DNA from: Rebecca billardiae RCC1528
Taxonomy: Eukaryota; Haptophyta
Assembly: GCA_965240325.2 (NCBI GenBank)
Contig: OZ251234.1
Coordinates: 930,001-994,000, forward strand
Direction of reading: 5' to 3'
Length of the DNA stretch: 64,000 nucleotides
Shown: positions 53,020-63,814 of the stretch, piece by piece
Layout: each line of letters begins with the position of its first letter
How positions within the stretch are numbered: the stretch's first letter is position 1
The notes under the pieces: generated by a model
The model's input: only the letters and a program-made list of their open reading frames with translations
Told to the model about the DNA's origin: nothing
Databases searched by the model: none
Translations under genes and position numbers: made by a program

Positions 53020-54789
53020 CGCATTTAGACGGGCGGGCAGCAGGCTCCGAACGAGGCGCAGAAAGCCGCCACTGCCCATGTAGGCCGCCGCCGCACGATC
53101 GTTCAATCCGACAGACTCAGCGCAGGTGCGCGCGGCTGCGGTGGGTCCCAACGGCCGTCGGCATCGCATTCGTGCCTCTTTCCCCCCTCGCGCCCCGCCC
53201 CGGTGCGGGTGCCGGACCCGCGTCCACGCGCGTCGGCGCGCCCGTCGCGCAGTTTAATTGTGCATCAAGCTCTTGGCGGCTGCTGCTGCAACTACGAGTC
53301 GCTCGCAGACGGCAGAGGTGACGCTGCTGGCGGCCAGAGGGCGATATACGATGCCGTGTCTTTGACTGGGCTGTGCCGACCCATTACGGCCACGCGCGCG
53401 GTGCGCGGCGTGTGAGCTAGTCTTGCTTGCGCCAGACGTAACTGCGACAGCCCTCTGCAGTCTGCATCGCCTTGCGAGGGCAGGGCGGGCGAAGATGTGG
53501 TGCAGGCTCGAGGCACACTCGCCCCGTGCCGTGTGTGACGTCCGTGGCTGCTGCATCGTCTGGGAGCGGCGAGCGCACGATCAGCTTGCAGCTGCCGGCA
53601 CTCGCGGGCGACGGCACTGTCTCGTGGTCAAACACAGCGCTCGGCGTGAGTGAGCAGCCCGCGGGAGCGGTGGCAGTGACCGAGCTGCGCCGCACCACCG
53701 GCCGCACGCGCGTGCGCCAGTTGGGTGGCGTCGTGGCCTCGCCTTTCAGCCGTTTCATCCGCCGCGCAGGCCGATTTTACGCTGTCAGCACCCATTTGTC
53801 GACGCGCTACGCGTCAGACGGCTGACGACTGCCGGGTGATCCGCCAGTGTCGGGCCGACGGGTGGTCCGCGGGAGCGCGCGCTTCGCCGTGGTGGCCTGG
53901 TATGGCCCCGGCGGCGGCTGGGCTGGCCAGGGGAGCGTAGACTGTACCAGGGCAGTGCCGCTAGGCGCATGCCAGCGCCGCCGCCGCTTTTCTGGCGCCT
54001 GATATTTTGCTCATAGTTGGCGATTGCCCGCGGGCCTGCTCCCGGCTGCGCGGTCGCCGGCCCGCGGTGTGATTCCAGTGAGCCCGGGCCCGCGTTTACT
54101 GTAACTAATCTGCGTATAACCCGACTGCTCAGCCGCATCACCCAGCGCAGCTTCGCCCGCGACGACGGCTTCGCCTGGCTACCAGCCTACCACTGCTCAT
54201 CAGCCGCGTGCCCGGCTTCGGCTCGGCGGGCGTCCGGTTCGGCCGAGCACGGCTGCAGCGCAGCACGCGAGACCTCGGCTGGAGCGGCCGGCTGTGACGC
54301 GGATGGCGGAGGTGGGCTTTGGGCTCGGGCTGCCCATGAGCCACCACGGGCTGTACCGTCTGCGCAGATCGCGCTTGCGGCCCGGCCGCAGCCCTCCTCG
54401 GAGCGGCGCGCCCGTCAGAGCTGAGACTGATCACGGGCAGGCGCACGAGCGACACTGCCGTGCGGCTGTGTCGAGCCGCCGCGTGTGCTCGCAGGCGCGG
54501 CGCTCGCATGGGCTCAACGCGGGCGCAGCGGGTGCGCGCAGCTGGCGCACGCAGCCACGCGCGGAACTCAGCTAGGGCCGTGCGCCCTCAATAACTTTGA
54601 CGCGTTGTTTACTACCCGAAGATCGGCGTAGCCGATCATAAATAATGATTAATGGGCGCATCCCCTGGCCCGAGTGAGTTACGACTAATCTCGCCTGCCT
54701 GAGCTGTGTGCGTCTGGCTTATTCTTGGTCAACTGTGACCGGGAGAGTTCGGACACTGCCGCGGCCTAGTCGGTACGGTAACTATATCG

Positions 54790-54822
<33 letters not shown>

Positions 54823-54874
54823 GTCATATCAATTTTATTATAAATAATGATACATTTGGCATGGGCCTCAGAGC
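53020..54874. other. Intergenic region, no gene supported
   Basis: GC-rich open frames are present but none shows a known motif, and the longest lack ATG starts. A copy of the motif GAGCTGTGTGCGTCT lies near 54700 and a short TA tract near 54790. Confidence 0.5.
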
Positions 54875-55702
54875 TTATCCCGCGACGGATCCCAAAAGGA
54901 CGCCTCCCAACGCTCGACGCGCGGCTGCCGCGCCGGGCCGCTTTGCGGGATCGACGGTCAGCAGCCGGCGGCAGAAGCGTACGGACGCCGCGCTCGGCGC
55001 CGGAGGCGGCGCATCCGCCAGGTCCAGCACGCCCTGCGTGCTGTACGCAGTGAAGAAGCGGTCGCCAGCGTCGGCGCGCTCGAACGGGAACTGTCCGACG
55101 AACATTGCAAAGGCGCACACGCCGGCCGCCCACACGTCCGCCTTGAACGGGTCGTGCGGCAGCTTGGCGAGCACCTCGGGCGCGGCGTACTCCATCGTCG
55201 CGTACGCGGGGTAGTCCACGTGAACCTCGTTGATCGAGGCGCAGCCAAAGTCGATCAGCTTGATGAGGTTGGTGTCTGGGTCGAGCATCAGATTCTCGAG
55301 CTTGATGTCGCGGTGCGCGATCTTCTTGCTGTGCAGATACACGAGCGCGTCGAGCAGCTGGCCAGTGTACGTGAAGGCGACGCGCCGGCTCGGCTTGGTG
55401 TACTTGACGACATCCGAGACGCTGACGCGCAGCAGCACGGTGAGCATCCATTTGCTGTCCTCCTTCTCCACCAGCTCGATGAATTTGACGATGTTGCGGT
55501 GGCTCAGGTCCTTGATAACGATCTCTGCCGTGATGTCCACACCCGGAGCAAACTCCTTGGCTGCCACCACCTCGCCGTTGTGCCGCGTCATATACACCGA
55601 GGCAAAGTGGCCCGCCCCGAGCTTGCGCGATCGGACGTGCGACATCTCAGGCATCGTCAGCGTCGCCATCCCTCCAGTCGCGCACGAGGTGAAGGCTCCC
55701 AT
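54875..55702 (-). CDS. Small protein kinase, probably myristoylated
   Basis: A 275-aa protein that is almost entirely a Ser/Thr kinase domain. The glycine loop is LGAGHFASVY (28-37), ATP lysine in VVAAK at 49, C-helix Glu in TAEIVIKDL, catalytic loop HRDIKLEN (130-137), DFG at 151-153, APE at 174-176 and the F-helix Asp in KADVWAAG. The HRDIKxEN loop and overall pattern fit the CAMK/AGC-like group. The start at 55702 gives MGAFTSC, a good N-myristoylation signal with a nearby Cys for palmitoylation, so membrane attachment is likely. No regulatory domain follows. No intron is needed. Confidence 0.88.
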   Translation of the reverse strand: MGAFTSCATGGMATLTMPEMSHVRSRKLGAGHFASVYMTRHNGEVVAAKEFAPGVDITAEIVIKDLSHRNIVKFIELVEKEDSKWMLTVLLRVSVSDVVKYTKPSRRVAFTYTGQLLDALVYLHSKKIAHRDIKLENLMLDPDTNLIKLIDFGCASINEVHVDYPAYATMEYAAPEVLAKLPHDPFKADVWAAGVCAFAMFVGQFPFERADAGDRFFTAYSTQGVLDLADAPPPAPSAASVRFCRRLLTVDPAKRPGAAAARRALGGVLLGSVAG

Positions 55703-56322
55703 GGCGGCAGCGCCGCGGTGAATCTGATCGTCGGGCGTTAAGGGGCAACCCGAGAGTTCGAGTGGCCGACGAAGAACTTGCCGCAACCGTACTTGGCAAT
55801 ACCCGCCCTCTCCTATGGAATATGCGTAGGACCGTAATGTGAATCGTTAAACGTGAGTTTGATGAAAGCCCCAAGCCGAGCTGTCTGGTGCGTGCAAGTG
55901 ACGACACCGAGCCTGACCTCTAAGCCGTTTCTATGGGCTTTGGCGTAGAAGAAGTGAAGAACCCCCAAACTTAGATACAGGAAACGTCCTACTGCCTGCC
56001 TGATCATCTGAGCTGTGTGCGTCTCTTATTCTTAGTAAACTGTACTAACTCCAGGTTTGAATGTTGGATGACTCGACGACCGGACGACAGTCAGTGGTTT
56101 GAGGTTGGGTGAGGGTGGTGGTTGGTTGGGGGCTGGCCAGGGTAGGGCTGGAGGCTTCGGCCGCCAGCCTGATCACCCGGAGCCCGTTATAATAAAGGGG
56201 AATTAAAAAAAAAGTCCAGGTGGGTACAGTTTACTAAGCATAAGAGACGCACACAGCTCACCAAAGTGTGCAGGCGAGTAGCTCGAAAAAAACCGAAAGT
56301 CGAATAAAAGACGACACCGCCC
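55703..56322. other. Intergenic region with an inverted AGTAAACTGTAC motif pair
   Basis: Two inverse copies of a roughly 36-bp sequence occur at 56008-56044 and 56225-56261 (GAGCTGTGTGCGTCTCTTAT core, ending AGTAAACTGTAC), 180 bp apart. They may be ends of a MITE-like insertion or 3'-end signals. No gene is seen. Confidence 0.6.
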
Positions 56323-57327
56323 TCATCCTGATAATCGCGCTGCGCCGAGCCTCGCGTCGGAGACCAGTAGCACGTCGTCGTCGGTGCCGAAGGTGTGCCA
56401 CGCCGCCTCCAGCTGCTCGCAGGGCACGCTGAGCAAGCTCGGTCCGGACGCAGGGTCGAGCACGCGATACGCGTCCCGCGCCGCGCTCAGGCCGACAACG
56501 AGCACGTAGTGGCCCTGGTAGCCGCGCCTTGAAGCGCCGCTGCCGCCGTTGCTGACCGCGGGGCGGCCGGATGTGCCGTCGACGCCGACGTGTGCGCCGC
56601 CGTGCGCGCGAGCATCGCCGTCGGCACAGCCCATGCCGCCAGCATCGGCGCCGCTCTCGATGTGCGCAATGTCGTCTGGCGCGTCCACCCACACGTCCTC
56701 GTGCCCCTCGTCGTTTGCGGCCTCAGCCGGCTTGCGCGCGCGCAGTGGCGGGGGCACGAGTGCCTGCAGTGTGCTCGAGAAGAGCTGCCGCGCGACGAAG
56801 GCGGAGGACGCGGCGGGCGCTGGGCTCGGCGGAGCGGGCGCGCTCGCGTTGCGCTCTGCGCCCGTGCCAGGCGCGGGCAGCAGCAGCCGATCGAGCAGCA
56901 CGATGGCGAGCGTGTGCCCGGCGAGGAGAGCTGCGTGCAGCTCGGCGCGAGACAGCATCGCCTGCTCGACGCGCGGACTGCCGGCACTGGCGGCCTGGTT
57001 GAAGAGCTGCTCCACGCGCGCCCGGTCGTCGCGCAACCGCGCGCTGTAGAAGCCCAGAGTCTCGTACTCCGGGTTGCACCCGATCTGCGATGTGTAGTAG
57101 CGCGTCGCCACGCCGTACGACTCGAGGAGGAACGCGAGGTCGATGGTCCACACGCTGCGCGTCGACGCCTGCTCGCGCAGGTGCGCGGCCGTGCACGGGA
57201 CATCGAGCGCGCGGAGGACCATCTCGACGCACGCCAGCCCGCAGTCCCAGTTGTAGCTCTGGCGCACGTGTGGTACGAGCACCGCCCCTCCATCGCGGAT
57301 TCCTACGTCGCGGGTGGGGGCCTCCAT
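56323..57327 (-). CDS. GUCD1-family (guanylyl cyclase domain-containing 1) protein
   Basis: A 334-aa protein of the GUCD1/plant GC1-like family, which has a papain/C39-peptidase-like fold; cyclase activity in the family is disputed. The N-terminal motif VPHVRQSYNWDCGLAC (18-33) includes the conserved Cys 29. WTIDLAFLLESYGV and YYTSQIGCNPEYETLGFY follow, and the C-terminal half has GYQGHYVLVVGL with the conserved His and RVLDPASG. Between them lies a roughly 90-residue Ala/Pro/Gly-rich insertion (about 165-265). The ATG at 57327 was used; an upstream extension begins only with TTG. It diverges from the F-box gene with 333 bp between. Confidence 0.85.
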   Translation of the reverse strand: MEAPTRDVGIRDGGAVLVPHVRQSYNWDCGLACVEMVLRALDVPCTAAHLREQASTRSVWTIDLAFLLESYGVATRYYTSQIGCNPEYETLGFYSARLRDDRARVEQLFNQAASAGSPRVEQAMLSRAELHAALLAGHTLAIVLLDRLLLPAPGTGAERNASAPAPPSPAPAASSAFVARQLFSSTLQALVPPPLRARKPAEAANDEGHEDVWVDAPDDIAHIESGADAGGMGCADGDARAHGGAHVGVDGTSGRPAVSNGGSGASRRGYQGHYVLVVGLSAARDAYRVLDPASGPSLLSVPCEQLEAAWHTFGTDDDVLLVSDARLGAARLSG

Positions 57328-57660
57328 CGCGGGTGATTCACTGATTCCTCCAAGCCGCTCCACAGCCAAGGGCCGTTCGCCCCTGATGAGTTCCGCCCAT
57401 TATCAACATTGATCAAGGCCGCCCGCTGTTGATCAGGACCGGAATACACCGAGCAGTCTTTCAACTTTGAACGGCCTTGGTCCGGATCCAGGGTTACTTT
57501 TGTACCGCCCCGGCGCCGGCCCCCGGCCGGGTACTGGGTTGCCTGGTCGACGGGTGCGCCGACTGCGCACTGACCACGCGGCCTTTGATACGGTTCAGGG
57601 CCACTGGTCGACACTCGACAGCGACCGTTGGTATTGCGCGATCGGCGGTCGGCGAGACAA
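57328..57660. promoter_or_regulatory. Divergent intergenic region, GUCD1 / F-box genes
   Basis: 333 bp between opposing start codons; likely holds both promoters. No TATA box is evident. Confidence 0.4.
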
Positions 57661-59407
57661 ATGGCGAGGACGCGCGCGCAAGGCGAGGAGGAGCGAGCTC
57701 GCGGCGGGGAGCGCGCGCTGCGCCCGCGCGCGATGGTGAAGCCTGCAGGGAGCGAGCTGGCGCAGGGCAAGCGCGCGCGCAGCGGAGCCACCGCCGAGAG
57801 GCGCGGGCCCGTCGGGCGCGTCGTCGACCCGGCCGAGCCGCGCGATCGGGCACACGCGCCCCCGCGCGCGGTGCCCGCGCGCCCGCGGCTGAGCTCGGCG
57901 GGGCAGCGGCTGGCACCCTCGCCGCCACCCGAGCGCCGCGCGTCAAAGCGAGCGCGTGGCGCCCCCGCTGCCGCCGCTGCCGACGCCGCCGACGCCGCCG
58001 ACGCTGCCGACGCCGCCGACGCCTCGCCGCCGTGCTGGCTCGACATTGTGCCGGATGAGCTCCTCGCTGCGCACGTGCTCTCTCGGTTCGGCACGGCGCA
58101 CCTCCTGTACCTCCGGCTGGTCTGCCGAAAGTTCCGCGCGTGCGTGCAGTACACGAGTCACGTGGAGCTCGCGCGCGCGCGCACGCGGCTCAATGCGCCG
58201 CGCGCCCGGCGGCTGCTAGCGCTGTTCCCTGCGGCTACGCACCTCCGGTTTCACGGCTGCCTCAAGGCCGACGCGATCGACGTGCTCACCAGTGCGCGCT
58301 GCGCGACGCGCGCGCGCGGCGAGAGGCGCGGCGCGTGCCGCGGTGTGCGCTCACCTGCGTGCACGCGCGCGCGCGCGTTCGCGCGACGCCCTTCCGCTTC
58401 GCAGCGCGCCCGGCCGCGGCGGTGCGCAGCCTGGCGTTGCGCGGCGCGTGCCTGGGCGGCAGCGAGTGCCTCCAGCTGGGCGTCTGGCTGGGCTCCGCGC
58501 CCTCCGTCGAGCTGCTCGAGCTCGACCTGGCGGAGAACGCGCTGACCGCGGTGTCCGACGCGAGCTCGGCCGCGCACACCAATTTTGCCGGGCTTCGGAC
58601 GCTGCTCAGCGCGTTCGCTCCGGTGCGCTCCTCGCCGCGAAAGCCCGCGCGGCCGAGCGCAGCCGGCGGCGCGGCGGCGTCGCCCCTCGCGTCGCGCGGC
58701 GGCGGCCCGGCGTCGCGCGTGCTGCGCGCGCTCGACCTGTCGAAGAACGAGCTGCTGCCCGAGGGCGCCTCCATCCTCGCCGGCGTGCTGCGCCTCTCGC
58801 GCACGCTGCCGTCCGCCTGGTGTGGCCTGCAGGTGCTCCGACTGCGCGGCACGCTGCTCGGCTCGGAGGGCGCCGAGACGCTGGCGCCCGCGCTGTGCCG
58901 CTGCATGGCGCTGCGCGAGCTCGACGTGGCCTCGTGCTTCCTGTACGACGCCGGGTGGGAGGCGCTCGCCGCGATCCTGCACACGCCCCGCCAGCCCCTC
59001 GAGACGCTCGATATCTCGTGCAACGGGCTCGAGAAGGACGGTGCGCGCCAAGCCGCGCAGCGACGCGCCGAGCGCGGCGCCGCTGCCGCCCGTACGCACG
59101 CCGCGCACCCGCACCTCGCGCGCGCTCGCGCTTGACGTGCGCGCCCGCGTCCACCCGGCCTCGCCCGACCGCAGGCGCGTGCGTGCTCGAGGAGGGCATG
59201 CGCGCAAAGCAGGGCGGCGCGCGCCTGGCGGGCTCGCTCGGCGCGGCGCGCGTCCCGCTCAGGCGGGTGGTGGCGTGCGAGCAGCAGGGCTGGGGCTTCA
59301 ACGAGCGGAGTAGCCTCCAGGCGGTGGCGCTCACGCAGCAGCCGCGCATCGAGCTCGTCCTCGTGGGCAACATGGCGCGCGCGCTTGGCGTCCACGTCAC
59401 GCACTGA
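57661..59407 (+). CDS. F-box / leucine-rich-repeat protein
   Basis: This is a probable substrate receptor of an SCF ubiquitin ligase. Exons 57661-58291, 58405-59040 and 59175-59407 join to 1500 bp (499 aa); both introns start GTGCGC and end CAG. The first about 120 residues are basic and Ala-rich, with an AAD repeat encoded by a GCCGACGCC microsatellite. The F-box is at about 127-162 (LDIVPDELLAAHVLSRF through LRLVCRKFRACV). Leucine-rich repeats follow, mainly RNase-inhibitor type: VELLELDLAENAL, LRALDLSKNELLPEGA, LQVLRLRGTLLGSEGA, LRELDVASCFLYDAG and LETLDISCNGLEKDGA. The target is unknown. Confidence 0.82.
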
Positions 59408-59856
59408 CGCGCGCCGCACCGGTCGGCGCAGCAGTCCTACCGCCGCCGACAAGCGCGAGCACGAGAGCCCTGCGGCGAGAGCCTGGCAGACCTCTGGGCC
59501 AGCGCGCGCTGTGAAAGCACGCGCCCCAGCCGTCCGTCAGCCTCGGCGAAGTCTAGAATTCGGGATCCGGGGGAGAGCTCACACTGCCGTCAGGCCGAGG
59601 CGGAGATTGACGCCCGTCACAATGATACAGTAGCAGCGACGAGCACTCCTCTAAGGTGAGCTGGCGAAGACGGCTCCTTTCGACTCTGCCCAACCGGTGG
59701 CGACAGGCGAGTGCCGTGCCGGTGGCTCGCCGGCGCGTCGTTGTCGGCGACCATGGAAACCGGACGGTTGGTCACTGGTTTCGCCCGTCTAGCGCGCTAG
59801 CCGTGCAGCGTACTCCATCCAGCGAGCGCAGAAACCGCGTTCCAGCGGGCGCGCGC

Positions 59857-61125
59857 ATGGCGAGCTCAGTCGGGGCAGTTCTCAGCCCGCGGACTCGGGC
59901 TGATGAACAGTCGCCCGGAACGGGCTTGCTATCTCGTGATCTCGGCAGCTCACGGCCGACGTGCGCAGCGCCCGAGATGACCGACTCGCCGCGCGCCTCG
60001 CACACGAGCAGCAGCGCGAGCACGAGTAGCGCCGCGCCCAACGTGTGCGCGGGCCTCTCGTCCACCGCGGCCTACTACCGCACGGCCAACCAGCTCGAGC
60101 CCGCGCGCTCGCCCGTGCGCTACCACGGCAAGGCGCACAAGGGGCCGCAGTCGCCGCGCTCGTCGCCCGACAGGAAGAAGTCGCAGCAGGCGGGCGGCGA
60201 GGCGCCGGCGCCGATCGCCGAGGAGGTGGAGACGGAGAAGCCACCCGTCAAGCATGCCACACATGGCACGCAGACCCTGCCCATGGAGCCGCCCAAGCCC
60301 GTTGAGGACCCCGAAGTCGCGAAGCGGCGCGAGAAGCAGGCGGCCGATACTGCCGCGTTCGCGATCGTGCTGCTGCGGCTGCTGCGCTCCGAGGAGGCGG
60401 ATTTCGACAAGCTGGTGGAGGCGCATTCGAACCAGGAGGCGTGGCACATCTCCGACATGAACGAGCTCAAGCAGCGCGTGCGCGACGCCGAGGACCGCGT
60501 GCTCGAGTACAAGAGCAAGCTGCGCGACGCCGAGACGCGGGCGAGCGAGGCGGACGAGCGCGCGGCCCACTTCTTCGAGCGCAGGGACTCTCCGGAGGAC
60601 GACGAGCGCGCGCTGTTCCAGCGCGACGTGGCGGTCTCGCCCGCCGCGTACGGCGGCACCAGCCCGATGGGGGCCGGGAGCTTCTCGCAGCCGAGCCAGA
60701 AGCCGACGCGCGGCGCGGACATGACGGCGCGGGTGAGCGGGCTGCAGGCGCCGCCCAGCCGCGTGGGCCAGAGCTCGTCGTTCCAGGGCTCGCCATCCGC
60801 CCAGGCCGAGCGGTACATGGACGCCATCTCCAAGCCCCGCTCGCAGACCGGCTCGTTCATCAAGTCCTCGCCCGCGCACTCGCACAAGTCCTCGCAGTCC
60901 AAGGCGTCTGACGCGGCGTTGACGCGCGTGTCGCTCGGCCTGGGCATGCCTGCGGAGGACAAGGCGTCGGCGGCGCTGTCGACCGCGGCGGCGATCAGGC
61001 AGCAGCGCCGCGAGTCCAACGTGCCCGCGTTTGTCGGTGGCGGCGCCGGCCCCGGCCCTCGCCGTAACACGAGCGGCTCGGACGGTGGCTCTTTTCGCAC
61101 CCCCGCCACCAGCTTTCACAAGTAG
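59857..61125 (+). CDS. Unrecognised coiled-coil, low-complexity protein
   Basis: A frame of 422 aa from the ATG at 59857; a second ATG at 59974 (MTDSPRASHTSSS) is equally plausible. The N-terminus is Ser/Pro-rich and probably disordered. A central charged helical segment (about 150-255) looks like a coiled coil: VAKRREKQAADTAAFAIVLL, LRSEEADFDKLVEAHSNQE, ELKQRVRDAEDRVLEYKSKL. The C-terminal part is Ser/Gln/Pro-rich with repeated SQ/SP motifs suitable for phosphorylation. Codon use and long open length favour a real gene. No domain is recognised. Confidence 0.65.
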   Translation: MASSVGAVLSPRTRADEQSPGTGLLSRDLGSSRPTCAAPEMTDSPRASHTSSSASTSSAAPNVCAGLSSTAAYYRTANQLEPARSPVRYHGKAHKGPQSPRSSPDRKKSQQAGGEAPAPIAEEVETEKPPVKHATHGTQTLPMEPPKPVEDPEVAKRREKQAADTAAFAIVLLRLLRSEEADFDKLVEAHSNQEAWHISDMNELKQRVRDAEDRVLEYKSKLRDAETRASEADERAAHFFERRDSPEDDERALFQRDVAVSPAAYGGTSPMGAGSFSQPSQKPTRGADMTARVSGLQAPPSRVGQSSSFQGSPSAQAERYMDAISKPRSQTGSFIKSSPAHSHKSSQSKASDAALTRVSLGLGMPAEDKASAALSTAAAIRQQRRESNVPAFVGGGAGPGPRRNTSGSDGGSFRTPATSFHK

Positions 61126-62065
61126 CGACATCCGGTCTGAGTCGCGCGCAGCAGCGGGGCGCGAGAAGTGCGTGGGCGCTGCGAGCTGCGTGGCACTCGA
61201 CGTCGAGCCGCAGCTCACTGGGGGTCGTAGCGCGCGCCGAGGCGCCAATGGTGGCGCGCTGGCAAGAGCGCCTCAACTCAGCCCCGCCCGTGGCGGCGAG
61301 GCGCTCGCGCTGTGTGACGGCAGCAGCTCCGTGAGCTCGTGGCTGCCGTTGCCAGATGCTTGGCAGCATCGCCGTCGGCCGCATGATGCGGTATCACTAT
61401 TTACACCAACCCGGTATGGCCACGCCGAGGCCTGTGGCCTGGGCCGCTGGGCGCTGAGCACAGAGCAGCCAGCACTAGGTTAAGTAGCCGCAGTCCGGCA
61501 TTGGCGGGGGCGCCGGGCCGAGCGGCACGGACCGGAGCCTCAGCCCGGAGACGAGCCAGTATACTCCGACGCGCCGCGGGGGAGACAGGTCACAGCCGGG
61601 ATCTGTCAGCGCTGACTAGAGGGACAAAGCTAGAGAGTAGAGATCGAGAGTCTTAACAGAGCCGTATCATATCAGCATCACTCATCAGTTATATTTTCAG
61701 TAGTCGTAGCGCATAGATAGCTAACAGTCCGTACGGTCGTCATTGAGCAGAGAATCACGGATCGAGATGACGATGAAGTGAAGATCGGTCGAGAATTAAA
61801 AATACATAATATATATATATAGCTACCGCCGCTAATAAAGTCGTGAGTACTACGACCAAGTAGCACTAGCAGTCTTCATCATCAATAAATTCAGATGATG
61901 AGACATGTCACATGACATTGACAATGCTGCACTGATGCGGCACTCGGGTAGTTTTAAATTATATATATAATAATAAAATACAATAATAATAAATTTTTCA
62001 ACTAATCACTGCCACAATGTGAGTTAATTTATTCACTCGCCATAGTGTATCGGCAGCACAGTATC
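61126..62065. other. Intergenic region, no gene supported
   Basis: The left half is GC-rich spacer; 61600-62040 is strikingly AT-rich with short TA runs. It lies between convergent 3' ends and probably holds both 3' UTRs. Confidence 0.55.
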
Positions 62066-63680
62066 TCACCGCGGGGGCGGTGCCATCGCGTTGCCTGAAG
62101 TGCGCGGCGGCAGCGGCCCGGATGCTCGTACATTGACATCGTCCACGAACGCGCCATGCGCGTTGCGCTGCACCGGATGGGCCGGTGGCGCGGGGCCCGC
62201 GCATGTGCTGCCACCCGGCGCGAAAGCGCTGCCAGCGCGGGCAGACGCCGGTCTCGCCGAAGCGGCGCCCGCCGCGCCCGCTGCCGCCGCTCCGCCCGGC
62301 AGCCCGGCGGCGCCGCCACCGCCCGGCGGTGCGCCCGCGCCCGCAGCGGCTGCGTGCTGCCTTGCCGCGCTCACGTGCGTGTGCCACGCCAGCAGCCACT
62401 TGAGGTCAGTGAGCAGATACTTCATGGCGCGCGTCCACAGCTCCTCGGCGTTGAACTGGAGGCGCACGGAGAGCATCGTGTCGCCACTGCCGATGCGGTC
62501 GTCCTCAATGCGGTACGGCGGCTCGCCAAGCGCGGGCGCGGAGTGCGTGCGCGCGTGCGCGAGCAGCGCGCCCACGCAGCCGAGGAACACGCTTAGCGCA
62601 CGGTCGAAGCGGGTGCCGGAGAAGATGCGGCCGAGCTGCACGCCTCCCGAGCCGTACAGCTCGTACTGCTGCGCGCGCGGCTCGTCGGTGGCGGAGACCT
62701 TGGAGAACGAGCCGAGCGGGTGGATCGCGTGCCGCGGGAACGTGAGGTGGTGGTGCCGCGCGAGCGTGTCTGCGAGCAGGGCCGCGTGGCCGAGGGCGGC
62801 GTTCACCTCAGCCCACTCGACGCGCACGCCGGGCAGCCTGCCGAGCCGCAGCCCGTTGATCGTGCCGAAGGGGCCTTCGAACCAGATGTCGAAGACGTCG
62901 TCGTACGCGGAGGTGCAGCGCAGCCGGCGGAGCTCGCGCGTGCAGTGCGCGAGCAGCTGCGCCGACGCCGTCTCCTCGTCCGCCGCCGCCTGCGCGCCCA
63001 GCTGGGCCTCATCGAGCGCACGCCACGCGCCCTCCTCCTCGCAGCTGAGAGCGCGCGCCGCCCCGCGCACGCGGCCGAGCTCGGCGTCGGCGGCGCTCTG
63101 CTCGCGCTCGAGCGCGTCGAGCTCGTCGGCAAGCCGCTGCTCCTCGAGCGCCAGCCGCGCGCACTCGCGCTCCAGGTCCTGCGCGGCGCGCGCGGGTGGG
63201 CGTACGCGAGCGCCCACTGGCAAGTCAGAAGGAGCAAAGCGGGTGCAGGGCGCATGGCGCAGAGCGCGCGGCGCGCACCTCGCGCGAGAGCGGCTCGCCC
63301 GCGGCACGCCGACGCTCCTCGTCGAGAGCCGACTGGAGCACCTCGTTCTGCGCCGCCATGTCGTCGATGCGCCCCTCGAGATCGTGCAGTACGAACGCGG
63401 CGCACTCGGCGCACAGCGGCAGCTCGCGCTCGCCCTCGCGCGCCTCGCGCCCCAGGGACATGAGGAGGGCCTGCTGCTGCATCTGCTCGTGCGCGTTTGT
63501 GAGCGACTGCATGTCCGAGCGCGCGCCGCCCGCGTGGTGCAGGAGCAGCTGCTGCTGCGGCCCGGGCAGCACGAGGAAGCTGTCGTCGAGACGTGCGCCG
63601 TGGCGCGGAGGCGTGCGCGCGCTCTGCGGGAACGGCGCGCTGCACGACTCGCAGCGCGCAGAGTGGGCGAGCGCCGCCAT
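62066..63680 (-). CDS. ATG6: Beclin 1 / ATG6 autophagy protein
   Basis: Exons 63680-63279 and 63178-62066, with a 100-bp intron starting GTGCGC and ending CAG, give 1515 bp (504 aa). Beclin is a subunit of the class III PI3-kinase complex that starts autophagosome formation. The two CxxC pairs of Beclin 1 are present at 10-13 (RCESCSAPF) and 90-93 (LPLCAECAAFVL). A coiled coil spans about 100-220. The BARA/evolutionarily conserved domain begins near 222: DVFDIWFEGPFGTINGLRLG, then VEWAEVNAALG, SGGVQLGRIF, FDRALSVFLGCV and LTDLKWLLAWH. A roughly 85-residue Ala/Gly/Pro-rich tail follows, which is unusual for the family. The start at 63680 is the ATG just before the first CxxC; further upstream the frame begins only with GTG. 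Confidence 0.93.
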
Positions 63681-63814
63681 CCAGGCGATGCGCGCGCGCG
63701 GGCACGCGGCGGCACGCCCGCTCCGAGGCGAGGACGACGACGAGACACCACGGCCGGGATGGCGGGCGGCCGCCACCGTGAGGTGTCAAGCCGGGCGGCG
63801 GCAGCCGGGCACGA
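63681..63814. promoter_or_regulatory. Divergent intergenic region, Beclin / THUMP-like genes
   Basis: 134 bp between opposing ATGs; a shared promoter region is likely. Confidence 0.4.
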
